A stretch of 64,000 nucleotides of DNA from Chinchilla lanigera (Eukaryota > Chordata > Mammalia > Rodentia > Chinchillidae): contig NW_004955467.1 in NCBI RefSeq assembly GCF_000276665.1, forward strand, positions 1,391,397 to 1,455,396, in the 5' to 3' direction. The notes under the pieces are model-generated. The model saw only the letters and a program-made list of their open reading frames with translations. It was not told the DNA's origin and did no database searches. A program made the position numbers and the translations under genes. The stretch's first letter is position 1. Each line of letters starts with the position of its first letter. Shown here one piece after another: positions 12,492 through 24,000 of the stretch.

Positions 12492-13618
12492 CCGGTACCG
12501 GGAACCGAACTCACGACCTTGCACTTGCCAGGCAGGCGCTTTTTGCCGCTGAGCTAAATCCCCAGCCCCTGTGTAGGTGTGTTTTTAAGGAAAAAGCTAG
12601 TTTCTGTTTTCTGTGTACAGACAATTGTGCTGATGAGTGACCTGGCTACTACATTGGATGCACAGGGGCACTTTGATGAGGCCTATGTTTATATGCAAAG
12701 GGCATCGGATCTAGCAAGACAGATAAATCATCCTGAGCTGCACATGGTACTCAGTAATCTTGCTGCAATTTTGATACATAGAGGTAAGTAGCAAAGGAAA
12801 CTTGACTGGCTTGCTTTACAAAGGGATATTACTGAGTCTATAAATTAGTGAAAAGGTGTTTAGGGAGGGCAAGGGGCAATGAGGAGATTCCTAACCTAAA
12901 AAAGCTGGTTGAAGAAGGGGAGAAACATCATGTTAAGGTCAAGTACCATTTTTCTTAATCACGTAACATGTGTCTGCACTGGCCTGAGGAACTGTATAGT
13001 TTACAGAAAACTTGGCAATGATAGTATCTTATCTTTATGACAGATTCCTACATGTTCTCACTTTGCAATCTGTTTCTCACACTATGCTGGTGAAGCTGCA
13101 GTGACAGGGAGGATCAGTTTAACAGGTGTTTCTGAGGGTCATCACTCAGTATACTGCTTAGGGCTTCACTTGTCATTTTCAGTAACCTTAGAGGACAGCT
13201 ATTACATGGAAGGCCATTGTGAAGTCCTTGGCTGATTGAGGGCCCCAGTGTATATTAAAAAATGCAGTGAGGAATCCTACAACACTCAATAATTTGTAGT
13301 TCTTAGACCCGGGTCAGATCTGACAGCCTAAGGCAGCTTGCTAAATAGGTCTGAAATGAAGCAGGATCAGTCTGTCAGGTAGTGTGCACACAGGAAATTA
13401 GACCTGTATCCCCATTAGTACTATCTCTTTATAGTCACTTTGAAAATGCACATTTTCTTCTTCTTTTTCTTTGGGTTATTTTAGAACGATATACACAAGC
13501 AAAGGAGATCTACCAGGAAGCACTGAAGCAAGCAGAGCTGAAAAGAGATGAGGTTTCTGTACAGCACATCAGGGAAGAATTGGCTGACCTGTTGAGAAAA
13601 AGTAGATCTTTGACTTAA
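9940..13618 (+). CDS. TTC19: TTC19, last three coding exons (C-terminal TPR part)
   Basis: TTC19 is a tetratricopeptide-repeat protein of the mitochondrial inner membrane that supports complex III (cytochrome bc1), helping to clear Rieske-protein fragments (established knowledge). Joined exons 9940-10094, 12621-12783 and 13485-13618 give 452 nt in one frame, about 150 residues. Recognisable pieces are VEEKANTHLLLGMCLDS, QAQRMYEKALQISEE, SDLATTLDAQGHFDEAY and RYTQAKEIYQEALKQAE, forming three TPR-like helix pairs. All junctions are GT-AG and phases agree. The mitochondrial targeting sequence and first TPRs are not in the window; none of the earlier exons was found in 1-9939. The gene converges on NCOR1, as in human. 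The C-terminus is five residues short because of a one-base shift at the end of the last exon. Confidence 0.96.
10089..10179 (+). repeat. Right arm of 91-nt inverted duplication, spanning a 5' splice site
   Basis: This arm begins with the last six bases of TTC19 exon A (CCACAG) and continues 85 nt into the intron, ending GCCTAGT. In the transcript it could pair with 9385-9475 around a 613-nt loop. Confidence 0.95.
10510..10727. repeat. B1 (reverse) followed by ID (forward)
   Basis: B1 at about 10510-10622 in reverse; ID at about 10645-10727 forward, GAGCCGGGGATATAGCTCAG to CAATTCCCGGTACC. Both lie in the intron between TTC19 exons A and B. Confidence 0.88.
11272..12150 (-). mobile_element. 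Possible LTR-derived retrotransposed segment
   Basis: On the - strand the segment starts near CCCAATAAATGTTCCTACTC and ends CAATAAATACTTGCTACTCTT followed by a poly(A) run. Two similar AATAAA blocks at both ends resemble the R regions of an LTR transcript. Inside are two imperfect copies of an about 90-nt segment (around 11425-11500 and 11515-11600). A B1 interrupts it at about 11722-11848. No gag, pol or env reading frame was seen. The family was not identified. Confidence 0.35.
11722..11848 (-). repeat. B1 SINE
   Basis: GAGACAGGGCTTCACTATGC to CTGGGACTACAGGCATG, reverse orientation. Confidence 0.88.
12445..12585 (-). repeat. Young ID SINE with target-site duplication next to TTC19 exon B
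   Basis: Reverse ID with a long T tract, body close to consensus, ending CCCCAGCCCC. The 16-nt sequence TGTGTAGGTGTGTTTT flanks it at 12445-12460 and 12570-12585. Exon B starts at 12621, 35 nt further on. Confidence 0.93.
12621..12783 (+). CDS. TTC19: TTC19 exon B (second from last coding exon)
   Basis: The exon starts on a codon boundary after ctgtgtacag (ACA ATT GTG, TIV) and ends CAT AGA G|gtaagt, a strong donor. It reads SDLATTLDAQGHFDEAYVYM, then QRASDLARQINHPELHMVL and SNLAAILIHR, one full TPR plus the first helix of the next. A young ID SINE ends 35 nt upstream of the acceptor, counted from its duplicated target site. Confidence 0.96.
13485..13618 (+). CDS. TTC19: TTC19 last coding exon, with shortened C-terminus
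   Basis: The exon follows ggttattttag and starts AA, completing the Glu codon (G|AA). It encodes RYTQAKEIYQEALKQAE then LKRDEVSVQHIREELADL and stops after RSLT with TAA at 13616-13618. In human the chain continues NSVKL. Omitting one T, the next codons read AAC TTT ATC AAG CTC TGA (NFIKL stop, 13617-13634), so a one-base insertion explains the early stop. Confidence 0.94.
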
Positions 13619-15762
13619 CTTTATCAAGCTCTGAATCTACTTTGTTGTAGGAAGGCTAATTTCTGGTAACCAGCAGGCATAGTTATTCCAGTGTCTGTGG
13701 AATTCAGATCAATTGTGTAAACCCTTTGTTCTTGATATTCAGGTGTCCTCCACTTAGCTTTGGTGAAGGACATGTGTATACACTGCCACTTTTGTTTTTA
13801 AAGGAAAAGTATCTTTGACCCAACTAATTGTGACTTCTAAGGACTGATGTTAAGTGATGCTTTCTCTTGTAACATGGGTATTCATACTAGTCCAATTACA
13901 GACCGAGATGGGCCAGTTTTCCTTTGGGGTGTGTGTATGGTAGTTATACTTGGTATCTCTACCATACGATTTTGGTTCACTGATATACTGCATTTCTTCT
14001 CTTTGTCAATATCTGGCAGACCAAGATACTTATCTCATGGCAAAGGGGAATTATGGTGAGTTACTTCTCTTACAATCTCTTTCACAAAGCACATTGTGGA
14101 TTTAACGCATAAAGCATTGCCACCAGCACTCTACATGAAGTTTTAACGTGGACAGTGGGCCCTTGGGAGTATAGTACCCACTTGATTATAAATAAAAGTG
14201 AACTATGTGCCTGGTTTTATGTAGCTATTAAAAATGGTGGTGGTGGAGGAATGATGTAACCTCTTGTCAGTACTATCTGAGCATTCAATATTCTTCACAG
14301 CTGTGGTGACAAGAGGCCCTGTTTAAAGATACACCTAGACTGCACTTTTAAATTAGGACCTTACAAGAGCCTTACAAAACAGCTATTAATTGTGATGTGT
14401 GTTGCTGGTATAGTAGAGCCACTGACCAGATCCTGGTTAGTCCTGGCCTTTTGATTTTGTGTTCTCAGTATCCTCACCTATAAATGAGGTATAAACAAGA
14501 TTCTTTCTTAGCCATGGGGGAAGGAATCTGGTCATATGATTTTAAATGAATAGACCACTATGTTGAAAGAGATTCACCACACTGCCTCAGAATATGTAAA
14601 TACAAGATACATAGATCGATGCTTTTATGACAGTAGTCTTGCAACTAGCCATTTGTCTAGTGGGGGAAAGACAGTTTTTTTTAAGTACTGCAAAGGAACA
14701 CTGATATTGTTGGTATGTCTCATGCCGCTGTGTGTGTGCATGTGTGTATCTGGGAAGGTGGAACTGGTAAACTGGTATTTTTGGTTCTTATGTATATACT
14801 GGAAGAATCTTTTCATAATAAACCGGAAACTCTGTAACAATATTGTATGTATTCCAGTAATCTTTGGGTTAGTTGTAGAAAAATAACTTGACGTTAATAA
14901 AAACGAAGTAATAGAAACCTTGAGATTCAAATCAAGGATTACACTAGAGCTAGAATTTTATATTTTGCAGATACAAATTTATTCCTGCTTTCTATTTAGG
15001 CTTATTATTTACCACCCAGCTAACTCCATCAATCAGATCTAAATCTGAGAGATGATTAGATTTCTCAGTGCAATCCAGTCCTGATTAACTGATTTACAAA
15101 AAATTAATGTGAACCACTCACCTTGTGTTGAGAATGTTTTTTTACTTTTTCACAATTGCAAGAGTTACTAAAACTTTTAATTTTAACTCCATGTTTTATT
15201 TAAGTATTTAGTCCTACACAGTGATTGAGCCCATGATCCCATTTCTGGAAAAACTATTAGTTTTCAAAAAAGAAGCTCCGCATGTGGGTATTTTCATTGA
15301 AGTTCATTTGCACTGGGGTAGAACAAAGTAGTAAAGCAAAAGGAGCATTGATCTCCTTTACTGATTGAGCTGAAAGTTGTTTAAAATAGTGTAAATTTCT
15401 GAACTGTACTGTCTTTGGAGTTTTCAGGGCATAAATATAAAGTAGAATCACTCAACCTTCCAAAATTAAAGCATTTACAAAATTCCCAACTGTGAACATG
15501 TACTGGAAAATTGGCTGTTGTATTATTTTTACGAACAGTATTGGGAGACTTTAGTTTACTTGTGGGTACTAAAGAATTAGGACTATGGATACAGCATCAG
15601 AGTGCTGAGTTTAAAGCTTGCAGAGGTATGCCTTGTTTTGCAGCTGGCTTCAGCAAGTCATCAGCTACTGGCAGAGCTGTGTTTGCTGTTAGCAGCATTG
15701 TAAGATGAATGTCCACCCTTCTTAGGGTTTGTTCCATAATAAACAAGTTGTATGAGAATTCT
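13619..15762 (+). other. TTC19: TTC19 3' UTR (approximate end)
   Basis: No splice-consistent coding sequence follows the stop. AATAAA signals lie at 14191, 14817, 14896 and 15738. The last one is followed within about 20 nt by a T-rich segment, so the long-form mRNA probably ends near 15.76 kb; shorter forms are possible. A degraded MIR-like stretch may lie at about 14402-14560. The end is inferred; 3' end reads were not available. Confidence 0.6.
15738..15743 (+). terminator. TTC19: Candidate TTC19 poly(A) signal AATAAA
   Basis: Canonical AATAAA followed by a TGT/TTTC-rich stretch. It is the rightmost such signal before the intergenic gap on this strand. Confidence 0.55.
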
Positions 15763-16119
15763 GTCCTTTCATCTATTTTAAGCAGTGATACTGGATTTTT
15801 AATCTCCTATTCTGAAACCTCTTCTCCAGGTGACGGTACTTGAAGCAGTCACACAAGTGCTGTGATGAGGGTGGAGTGAGTGGTTAGCTTCAGCTCACCT
15901 TGGGGTCCTCAACTAGAACTGCAAAGGTTACAGGTTAGGCGTTGATCTGACTTGCAATAGAGTAAGACACTCTGGGTTTTAAAAAATTAACTTGTTCTCT
16001 TTTGGGGTCAGTTGGCAATTACTAAGCTCTGGAATATTACTAGTACCTGAAAAAAATGGAGGGGAAAACTGTTCAAAACATTTAGTCATCACTTTTCATT
16101 CATGTTGTAATTATACTTG

Positions 16120-16208
16120 TAGGGCCAAGGGTACAACTTAGTGGTGTAGCGCCTACCTGCAAGCATGAGGTCCCGGAGTTTGATTCCTGGTACCCACAAA
16201 AAGAAAAA
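16120..16208 (+). repeat. ID SINE, diverged
   Basis: AGGGCCAAGGGTACAACTTAG to GTTTGATTCCTGGTACCC plus an A-rich tail; intergenic. Confidence 0.82.
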
Positions 16209-16329
16209 AATATATACTTGTAAATATAAAGGTATGAACTTTCCAAGTAAGAGAAACTCTGACCAGTCCAGCCTGATCTAAAGTTTGTTTTGAGGACCTC
16301 AAGGTACAAGAGTAGAACAGTGATAAGCG

Positions 16330-16500
16330 GAAAGGTCTTGACTCTGGACAAACACAAGCGGTGGCCTGTGTTTGTCACTTACTGAATTACATGAGTAAAG
16401 CATTATTAAGCCAATCTTCATCTGTAAAACAGGGATTAGACACCAGTGCTGCTGGTGATAGGAGGGTGTCAGTCAGCGGTTAATTGTAAAAGTGCTTTTT
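16330..16500 (+). repeat. MIR SINE, degraded
   Basis: Fits the MIR centre: TTTGTCACTTACTGAATTAC, then TTCATCTGTAAAACAGGGAT. Confidence 0.65.
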
Positions 16501-17009
16501 TAAGAGGCATGAACACTTTTGTCTAGAAGTTTTGGTTTACTTGAAAGTCTGTAAAGTGCTAGTTTTTATCATCCTGAGAGAGTGCTGTTTTTCCCCTTTC
16601 CAGTTATGAGGGGCATTCTCCCAAAATTGTTAGTACCTATATGCTATGGAAGGATGCTTAAATGCTATAATTATATGAAAAAAATCTGAAAATTCAACAA
16701 ACAAATATTAATGAAGGATAAAAGAGCCCCCTGTATCATACTATTACAATCCTTTACATTATTTGCACCTTACAGATCTATGAAATGAAAACATTAAACA
16801 GTAAACTCCTGTCCCAAGGAAGGAAAGTAGCTGCTGACAGAGGTGGGAAAGGTTTGTTTAGGACGCAGAACCAAAGCAAGTCAAAGAGACCACGATAATA
16901 CATAGATTTTCTTTTAACTCAACCAATCATATATATCAAGTTGAAGAAAAATATGTTTCTCTTTTGAAACCTGAGACACCAAGAGTCTTAAATAACAATC
17001 TGCTGTGGC

Positions 17010-17884
17010 TATGGACAGGGCAGTCAAATTTATTTTGAAACAAAAGCTTGGTTGGGCTGCATCAAATGCAGAAGAAAAGGAGTACTTAGGGGCATGGTTA
17101 AATTACCAGTGTGCATAACAGTGAGGTATGCCTCAAATAAGCCTTTAAAACTTTAAAAACTGAAGTATAACATACCCATGCAGTAATATTTTTTCAGTGC
17201 TACTAACGAAAAAAAGTTAAAGCCTGCACTGGAAATTTACAATATGGCAGAATTTTGTTGCTCCTACCTTTTGACCCTAATGTACAGATTTTATAGCAGG
17301 GTCTGTGTAAAAAATTAAAACATTTTCACAAGATTTTAAACATCACTGGGAAGCTGAATTTAGAGGAAAGAATATTAGATAAAAGTACAATGCCCGAGAC
17401 AGCCAACATTACGTAAATGGGCTGTATGAGGTTGTTTAGAAGGCAAGGGTTAAAAAGAGACAAAAAGGTTTTTAAAAATTACCCCCAATGTTGATGCGCT
17501 GATCTGAACATAAGTACACCAGATACTACAGCAAGGGGACACACTGCAAAAAGGTCATCTATTTACAGAGAGTGATTTTTCTTTACAAACAGATGTAAGA
17601 ACAGAAAATTGTCCACTTTTTAAAAACTCTACATTTCAACCCTCCACTAATTATTATAACCCACTGAACTGCCTGTATCAAAGGCAGTTTTTTTTTTTTT
17701 TTTTTGTCCCATTTGACTTTCCAAATGAATTGCCATCATTTCTTCATTTCTGTGGCCCTGGCTCTTCTGAAAAGTCTTTGGGCACGGTCATAGGAAAGCC
17801 AGGTTTTAACCTGTCATTAAAATGAAACCACCAAAAGCTGGAGCTCTTCGTTTGGGCGGTGACCCCAGTAAGCCCCTCTGCAGT
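17010..17884 (-). other. NCOR1: NCOR1 3' UTR (approximate end)
   Basis: The sequence after the stop is non-coding and AT-rich, with an A tract (T run on + at about 17688-17705). The only canonical AATAAA I found on this strand before the TTC19 end lies at 17029-17034, which would give a UTR of about 870 nt. Longer forms cannot be excluded. Confidence 0.55.
17029..17034 (-). terminator. NCOR1: Candidate NCOR1 poly(A) signal AATAAA
   Basis: TTTATT on the + strand reads AATAAA on the gene strand, about 850 nt after the stop codon. Confidence 0.5.
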
Positions 17885-18072
17885 TCAGTCATCACTATCA
17901 GACAGAGTCTCATACTGTGCTGAGAGGAGAGGGGCGGGCTCCCGCTCCCAGATCCGGGTCTGTTGGTGTGGGGCTGCTTGGTTCACAGCAGAGGGAGCAC
18001 ATGCAATCGGTGTTGGTGGAGTACTGCTGAGCATCCGCATGGTCAGAGGGTTATAGGGAAACTGAGTTGAAC
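17885..18072 (-). CDS. NCOR1: NCOR1 last coding exon (25 of 25)
   Basis: 188 coding nt including stop. Acceptor ttcttttgtcag. It reads [36 protein letters not shown] and [17 protein letters not shown], ending YETLSDSDD and TGA. The acidic SDSDD end is the conserved NCoR C-terminus. Confidence 0.97.
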
Positions 18073-21000
18073 CTGACAAAAGAAAAAGGTTTTCAGTATT
18101 AGAAGCACATTTGCTATTTCATCTAATCTAACCATTACCAGATGGGATAGCACAAGATTATTAAACTGAAGTATTAGTGTGACACGACAAAAACGAAATT
18201 AATACAACGTAGAAGGGCTAAGTTTTCACCATTATGCAACAATCAGTCCAAGTCTACACAGGACAAATAACATTGAATAAGCAAATGGGAAAGGGCTGCT
18301 GAGCCCAGAAGAGAAAAGCCCAGAGCTGGACTAAATGCAGCTGTGGAGTAGTGAGCAGTAACTGAAAGTCTGGTTACACTGAGATCCTCCTTGGCTTCAC
18401 ACAAGAAATGCAGGAGTACAATTTTCAGAAGATGAGGTGGCAAGTGCCCAGCAACTTCTGCAGACCAGGAGGCAGCAAGGTGTGTGTGAGCTACAGAACC
18501 TCCCTGAATAGATCCGGAAGTGGGACACATAAAGTGAAAAGAGCGCTGCTTCCTTTTGTGGATTTCTGTAAGTTAAATTATCCCCAGAACATCTCCTATA
18601 GTTTCAAAAACTAAAACCATTTTATCAAGTAATCTTCTGTGTGGTCTTACAGTAATTCCTTTACTAAGATATCTGAGAAGCAGCAATATTCATTTAAGTC
18701 ATACATTTTCAAAATAATATAAAATTTAAGGGAAAAGCCTTAAACTATTAGTATACTATTATATGAAATTTTTATATTATTATTATTTATTAGTTGGTTT
18801 TTTTGAGACAGGGCCTCACTATGTAGCTCAAGCTGGCCTTGAACTAAGTAACCTAGGCTGGCCTCAAACTCAGGGAGATCTTCCTGCCTCAGCCTCCTGA
18901 GGGCTGGGATTATAGGCATGTGCCACCATGCCCAGCTTGTTTTTATGTTTTATGGGAGAGGGGACAGTTCAGGTTTCTCTTTTATGTGTGTGACATGTAT
19001 GTGTATTTAACCTGCTGCTAAGAAAAGGAGGGCATAAAATTCTCTGAAACCTTGAAATTCACAGCACATACCCTAGTTTTATTTAAAAAAAAAGATTGTT
19101 CTCTTTTAAATCTACCAGTATCAGTTGTAACATTACAAAAAGGCATAAAATGGAAAACATAAGCTACACAGTGAGACCCTGTCTCAAAAAAACCAAATAA
19201 TAATAATATAAAAACTTCATATAATAACACCAATACAGTTTAAGGCTTTTCCCTTAAATTTTACATTATTTTGAAAATGTATGACTTAAATGAATATTGC
19301 TGCTTCTCCGATATCTTATTAAGAAAAGGAGGGCATAAAATTCTCTGAAACCTTGAAATTCACAGCGCCATATCCTAGTTTTATTTTAAAAAAAGATTGT
19401 TCCTTTTTAACTCTTCCAGTATCACAGTTACAACTTTACAAAAAGGCATAAAATGGAAAACATTTTGAACCCACAGATGATTTTTTAAAACTCTTCTATT
19501 TCTGACTTTGATTTTTTTGGTGTCTTTTTAAGAGCTTTCCCTAAGAATATCCGTATGAAAGGTAAAGGTGCTACTCATGAAAGAACTGAAACCATAGACT
19601 GTTGGCTTTGCAAATAGGAAATGTTGGCTAACAACAAGCATAAATCCAGAAATAGACTGGGTAAGACTTTTTCATAGCTCTTTGTTAGACCTTGGATTAA
19701 AAGTTGAGATTATATGCATTCAATTTCTATTCTGCAAAGTAGAATCTATTAATAAATGATACACAAATGGGAATATGCGTTTCCAGACTATAAACATTAT
19801 TGATGGTTTGAGGAGTGATAACAAAGTATTCATATGCATTGCTTTAAGTTGCATTTCCTACGAGGTAAACCCAGCTCCTCACCTGTAGAAGAGGGCCTGT
19901 CCTCCCAGGCCCACCCTGGTGTCTGCCTGTGGTAATCCCCTTCTGAGTGGACGGAGGAGACAGAGGAGGGTCGCTCAGCTCCCAGGTAGCCCTGCCCAGG
20001 AATGGGGGACTTAGACTTCCTGTTGCTGGACTTGCTGATGAGCTTTGGTTTGCAGACGCCTCCTAAAAAATCAAGTTAAACTACGCTAAGTGAAAAAGTC
20101 GGAATGATAGCATGAAGACTCCAGATCCTAGTAGCTGATGAAATAATACTATTTAAAAGCCAAAATTTCACTTCCAACAACCAAAGCAAAAGGATGCATC
20201 TTCATGCCATAAACTAAAAACTCTGGCAACTGAGGAAACAGAGTTCCTGAAACAGAAGCTTCTTTACTGGCTGGCACAGAAGCTGTGCTAAAGGAAAAAA
20301 AAAAAAGGCTGACAAAATCTTACATCCTTACTGCCTACCTACTTCCCTGTGCCCTGTTCCCCCAATTCAGGGTAAGCAAGCAGGGGAATTAATACACTGT
20401 ATTAGCAGGGCATCAGCACAGACTCAGCAAGTCTTTGTGGCCCTTTGTATTTCTGTGATGCTCATAGGTATCCCAGACTAGGCTCTGGGATAAAACATTA
20501 AAGATCTCAGACAAGATGAGAGCCCAGATCCCCAGCACAGCTTCTCCTCAGCCCGAGCAGAACAGTATCAGCATATCGCACAACCAGTGTCATTGTAATA
20601 TCATTGCAGTTCTGTAACAGTCACCAAGATTACAGCCTAAACACACACTTAGACCCATAAAAGTAAGAAATTAAGAGCAAGGAGGGGAAAATAATGCTTG
20701 TTTTGTAGAATACAAAGTAAATTGACAGTTTCCAAGTTACATGTAGATTTTTTTAAAAAGCAACTTCTAATCTCATTTTACATAACCACAGTGAGATGAA
20801 GATAGCAAAGGAAAGTAACCCTAAAACAAAATATTGCTGACCTTCAGGTAATTTTAAGTAGAAAATATACTAGTTCTTAAAAGATTAAGAAAAAAGTCAT
20901 ATATAAAAAGTTTTTTGTATGTTTTTGTTGTAAGAAGTTAAAATGATCAGACTCTGATCTTTGTTTCTGACCTGTCTGAAATGTTGCTTATCCCACAGCA

Positions 21001-24000
21001 CTAACTTTCTGGGTGATGTAATCTCATTGACTGGAAGTGGTGAAGTGCTGGTTTCCTTTTTTTATGGGTTAAAATTATACTAAGCCTATCAGTGTTTAGG
21101 ATATAGCTTAGTGGCACAAGCACCTGCTTGGCAAGTGGAAGGTCCTGAGTTCAATCCCCGGTTTAAAAAAAAAAAAAAAAAAATCCCAAAACAAAATACT
21201 AAGCCTATTATTTTTTATTCTAGTCCCAAGTCGCTTTTACTCAAAAACAACTTGTGTTGTCATTATAATGTATGGGTAAGAACAAGATACAAACAAAAAT
21301 AAAATCTTGATTCCAGGACAGTGACATTCTGGGTAAAAATTTTTATTTTTGGGCAAGTGAAAAAAATCTTTAAAAATTTAACAGGAACAAAGGTGTCTCT
21401 GAACCCATGAAGACAAATGGAATCTCTCAGTGATACGTCAGAACTTGGCCAATAAATTGGCTTTTTTTCAGGAAAGGCAGCAGAACACTAAAATAAAAAC
21501 TTTACCTGAGAGAGGTGATGGGTCCCCTTCGTCCCTCCGTGCCTCACTGCTGGTCACAAGTGAGGTGCTAGCACTGCCAGGTACTACGCCCACAGGCTGA
21601 GACAGGACAACTCCATGGTCCTCCACCTTGTCATCAAAGCTTCCCATGAGAGCCTTCCTGATAATGTCTTCTAGGCCAAGATTGCTGGCAGGGTCAGCAA
21701 AAGAATGGCTTCTAGAGCTCACTGCACCTGCAAGAGTACATTTCTGCTTGTTTCAGGATACAGGGAAGTGAACAGACTACATACACTCTCCCAGCCTGCT
21801 GAAATGAAGTTACCTAAAACACCAATGAGGGCCAGCACAGATGCTATCTCCACGCACAAGGAAATCTGCCTCCCCTGGGAATCAGTCACCCACGCTTCTG
21901 TTAATTTACTGCTTCCTTTAGTTCCCTAGTGTCTGCAATGATTTTTAATTCTCTGTTTTGATTCTCTGTTCATTTATCTTTCAGTGTTTTTTGAATCTCA
22001 CTTCCCTTCTGCGCTATTGACTCTTCTCTGACTAAATTACTCATTTTTTGCATACTGGAACAGTCCCCTAATACAGTCAGTACTTTACTTGTTGAATTGA
22101 CCCCTACTACACTAAATCCATACTGGTAAATGATATATTTTGAGTCTTACCTGATGTAGTAACTGCTGGCAGATTGAAGATCTCAGTTCCTGGCTGAGCA
22201 GCTGCTATATTTAAACACACATTTCAGTTAACTGAGATAAGACAATCTCATTTGTTGATAAAGTCTCAAAAAAACTTCCTACAGTAAAATTAAATTTTTT
22301 ACTTTCTATGATTTCAGCCTTTACTTTATATCTGTTAGGTGGAGATAAAATGAAACCACTTTGCTTTAAAAAAGGAAATTGGGAAATAAAAAATTAGGTG
22401 AGGCAGAGAACAAAAAACAAGTAGTAGAAACTCACAAAAGACGAAGAGACTGCACTACTAAAACATCATTCTCAGATGAGGAATCCAGGCTTTCTGGTAA
22501 AAAATAAACCTTAAACAGTAACTTGACTCCTAAAGTATCAATGGGTTTTAATTTTTCTTTTCTTTTTTTCCTTTTTGAGACAGGGTCTCACTATGCAGTT
22601 CAGGCTGGTCCTGAACTCACTTTGTAGCCCAGGCTGGTCTCAAACTTGCAACAATCCTCCTGCCTCAGCCTCCTGAGTGCTGGGATTACAGGTGTGTGCC
22701 ACCACGCCAGGCAATGGGTTTTAAATTAGAACCAGGGGAAAGCTATGTTAGTGACAGTGTGAAAAGGACTGTATTTCCCCACTGTGACTAACTGGAAGCT
22801 GTTCTGACATTCTCAGGTTATTCCCTGGATAAGAGAAAATATTCTGCCTCTTCATTCTTTCAGTCCTGCTGTGAAACTTGTCATTCGCAGTTTAAATGAA
22901 AACAGGTGACCTGGGAATTACAAAGCATTTTGTGCCAGGAAGGGAGGATTTGGGGACATAAACAGTGTCTTTTTTTTTTTTTTGGTTTTTTTCTCCGGTA
23001 CTGGGAACCGAACTCACAACCTTGCGCTTGCCAGGCAGGCGCTTTTGCCACCAAGCTAAATCCCCAGCCCATTTGATTTTATTGCTGGGGTTTTTTTTTG
23101 TTTTTGTTTTTGTTTTTGTTTTTTGTACCGGGAATTGAACTCAGGACCTTGCACTTGCCAGGCAGGTGCTTATGCCACTGAGCTATCTCCCCGGCCCAAA
23201 ACTACATCTCTTTTTTTTTTTTTTGGTTTTTCTCCAGTACCGGGAACTGAACTCACGACCTTGTGCTTGCCAGGCAGGCGCTTTTGCTGCTGAGCTAAAT
23301 CCCAGCCCCCATAAACAGTGTCTTTACGGCTTCCAACTTGATGTGTAAAATTTTAAATGGACATAAGAACCAGGAAGTTAAGTGGGTGCCCAAACAAACG
23401 ACAACCCATGGAGGAGGTAAGAGTGTAAGAGGGTCAGCTCTTCACCTGAGGGTGAGCACCAGCTGGGAGAGTAAGGGTACCTAGAAGCTAACTCTATCAC
23501 GTAGATCTGAAACTGACAAGAGGAGGAGAAGAATCTCCAGGAAGAACTACAATGTCACTTATGGGCCAAATAACAGTGAATAAACTGAACCTGAAATAAT
23601 TCAGCCTTATAGTTATCACAGTTTGTGGAATAGAACTCATTCATTTATTTGACAAATACTTGTTGAGCTACTATTGGTTAAATCTTAAATTACTTTTTAA
23701 AAACAGTACTAGAGATTAGTTCCAGGGCCTTCACACTGAGGTACATCCACATTGCTTTTTAAAAAATAGTTTTTGGTTAAGAGAGATCTTCTCCATGAAT
23801 TGCTGTTGTCCAGACTGGGCTTGAACTTGAGATCCTCCTGCCTCAGCATCCCAAACTGCTGGGATTACACGTGTGTGCCACCACACTTGGCTTAAAATTA
23901 CCTTGTTTTTTAAAATACAAAATGGTCAGACGTAGATAATTTCATGTCGTTAAGCCAATGATAATACTTAACATATTAATTCACAATGCATCTTAACATG

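Larger units (their letters stand above)
15763..17005. other. Intergenic gap between convergent TTC19 and NCOR1 3' ends
   Basis: About 1.2 kb lies between the inferred cleavage sites of the two genes. It contains an ID element (16120-16208), a MIR-like stretch (about 16330-16500) and otherwise AT-rich sequence. No promoter or RNA gene was recognised. Confidence 0.55.
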
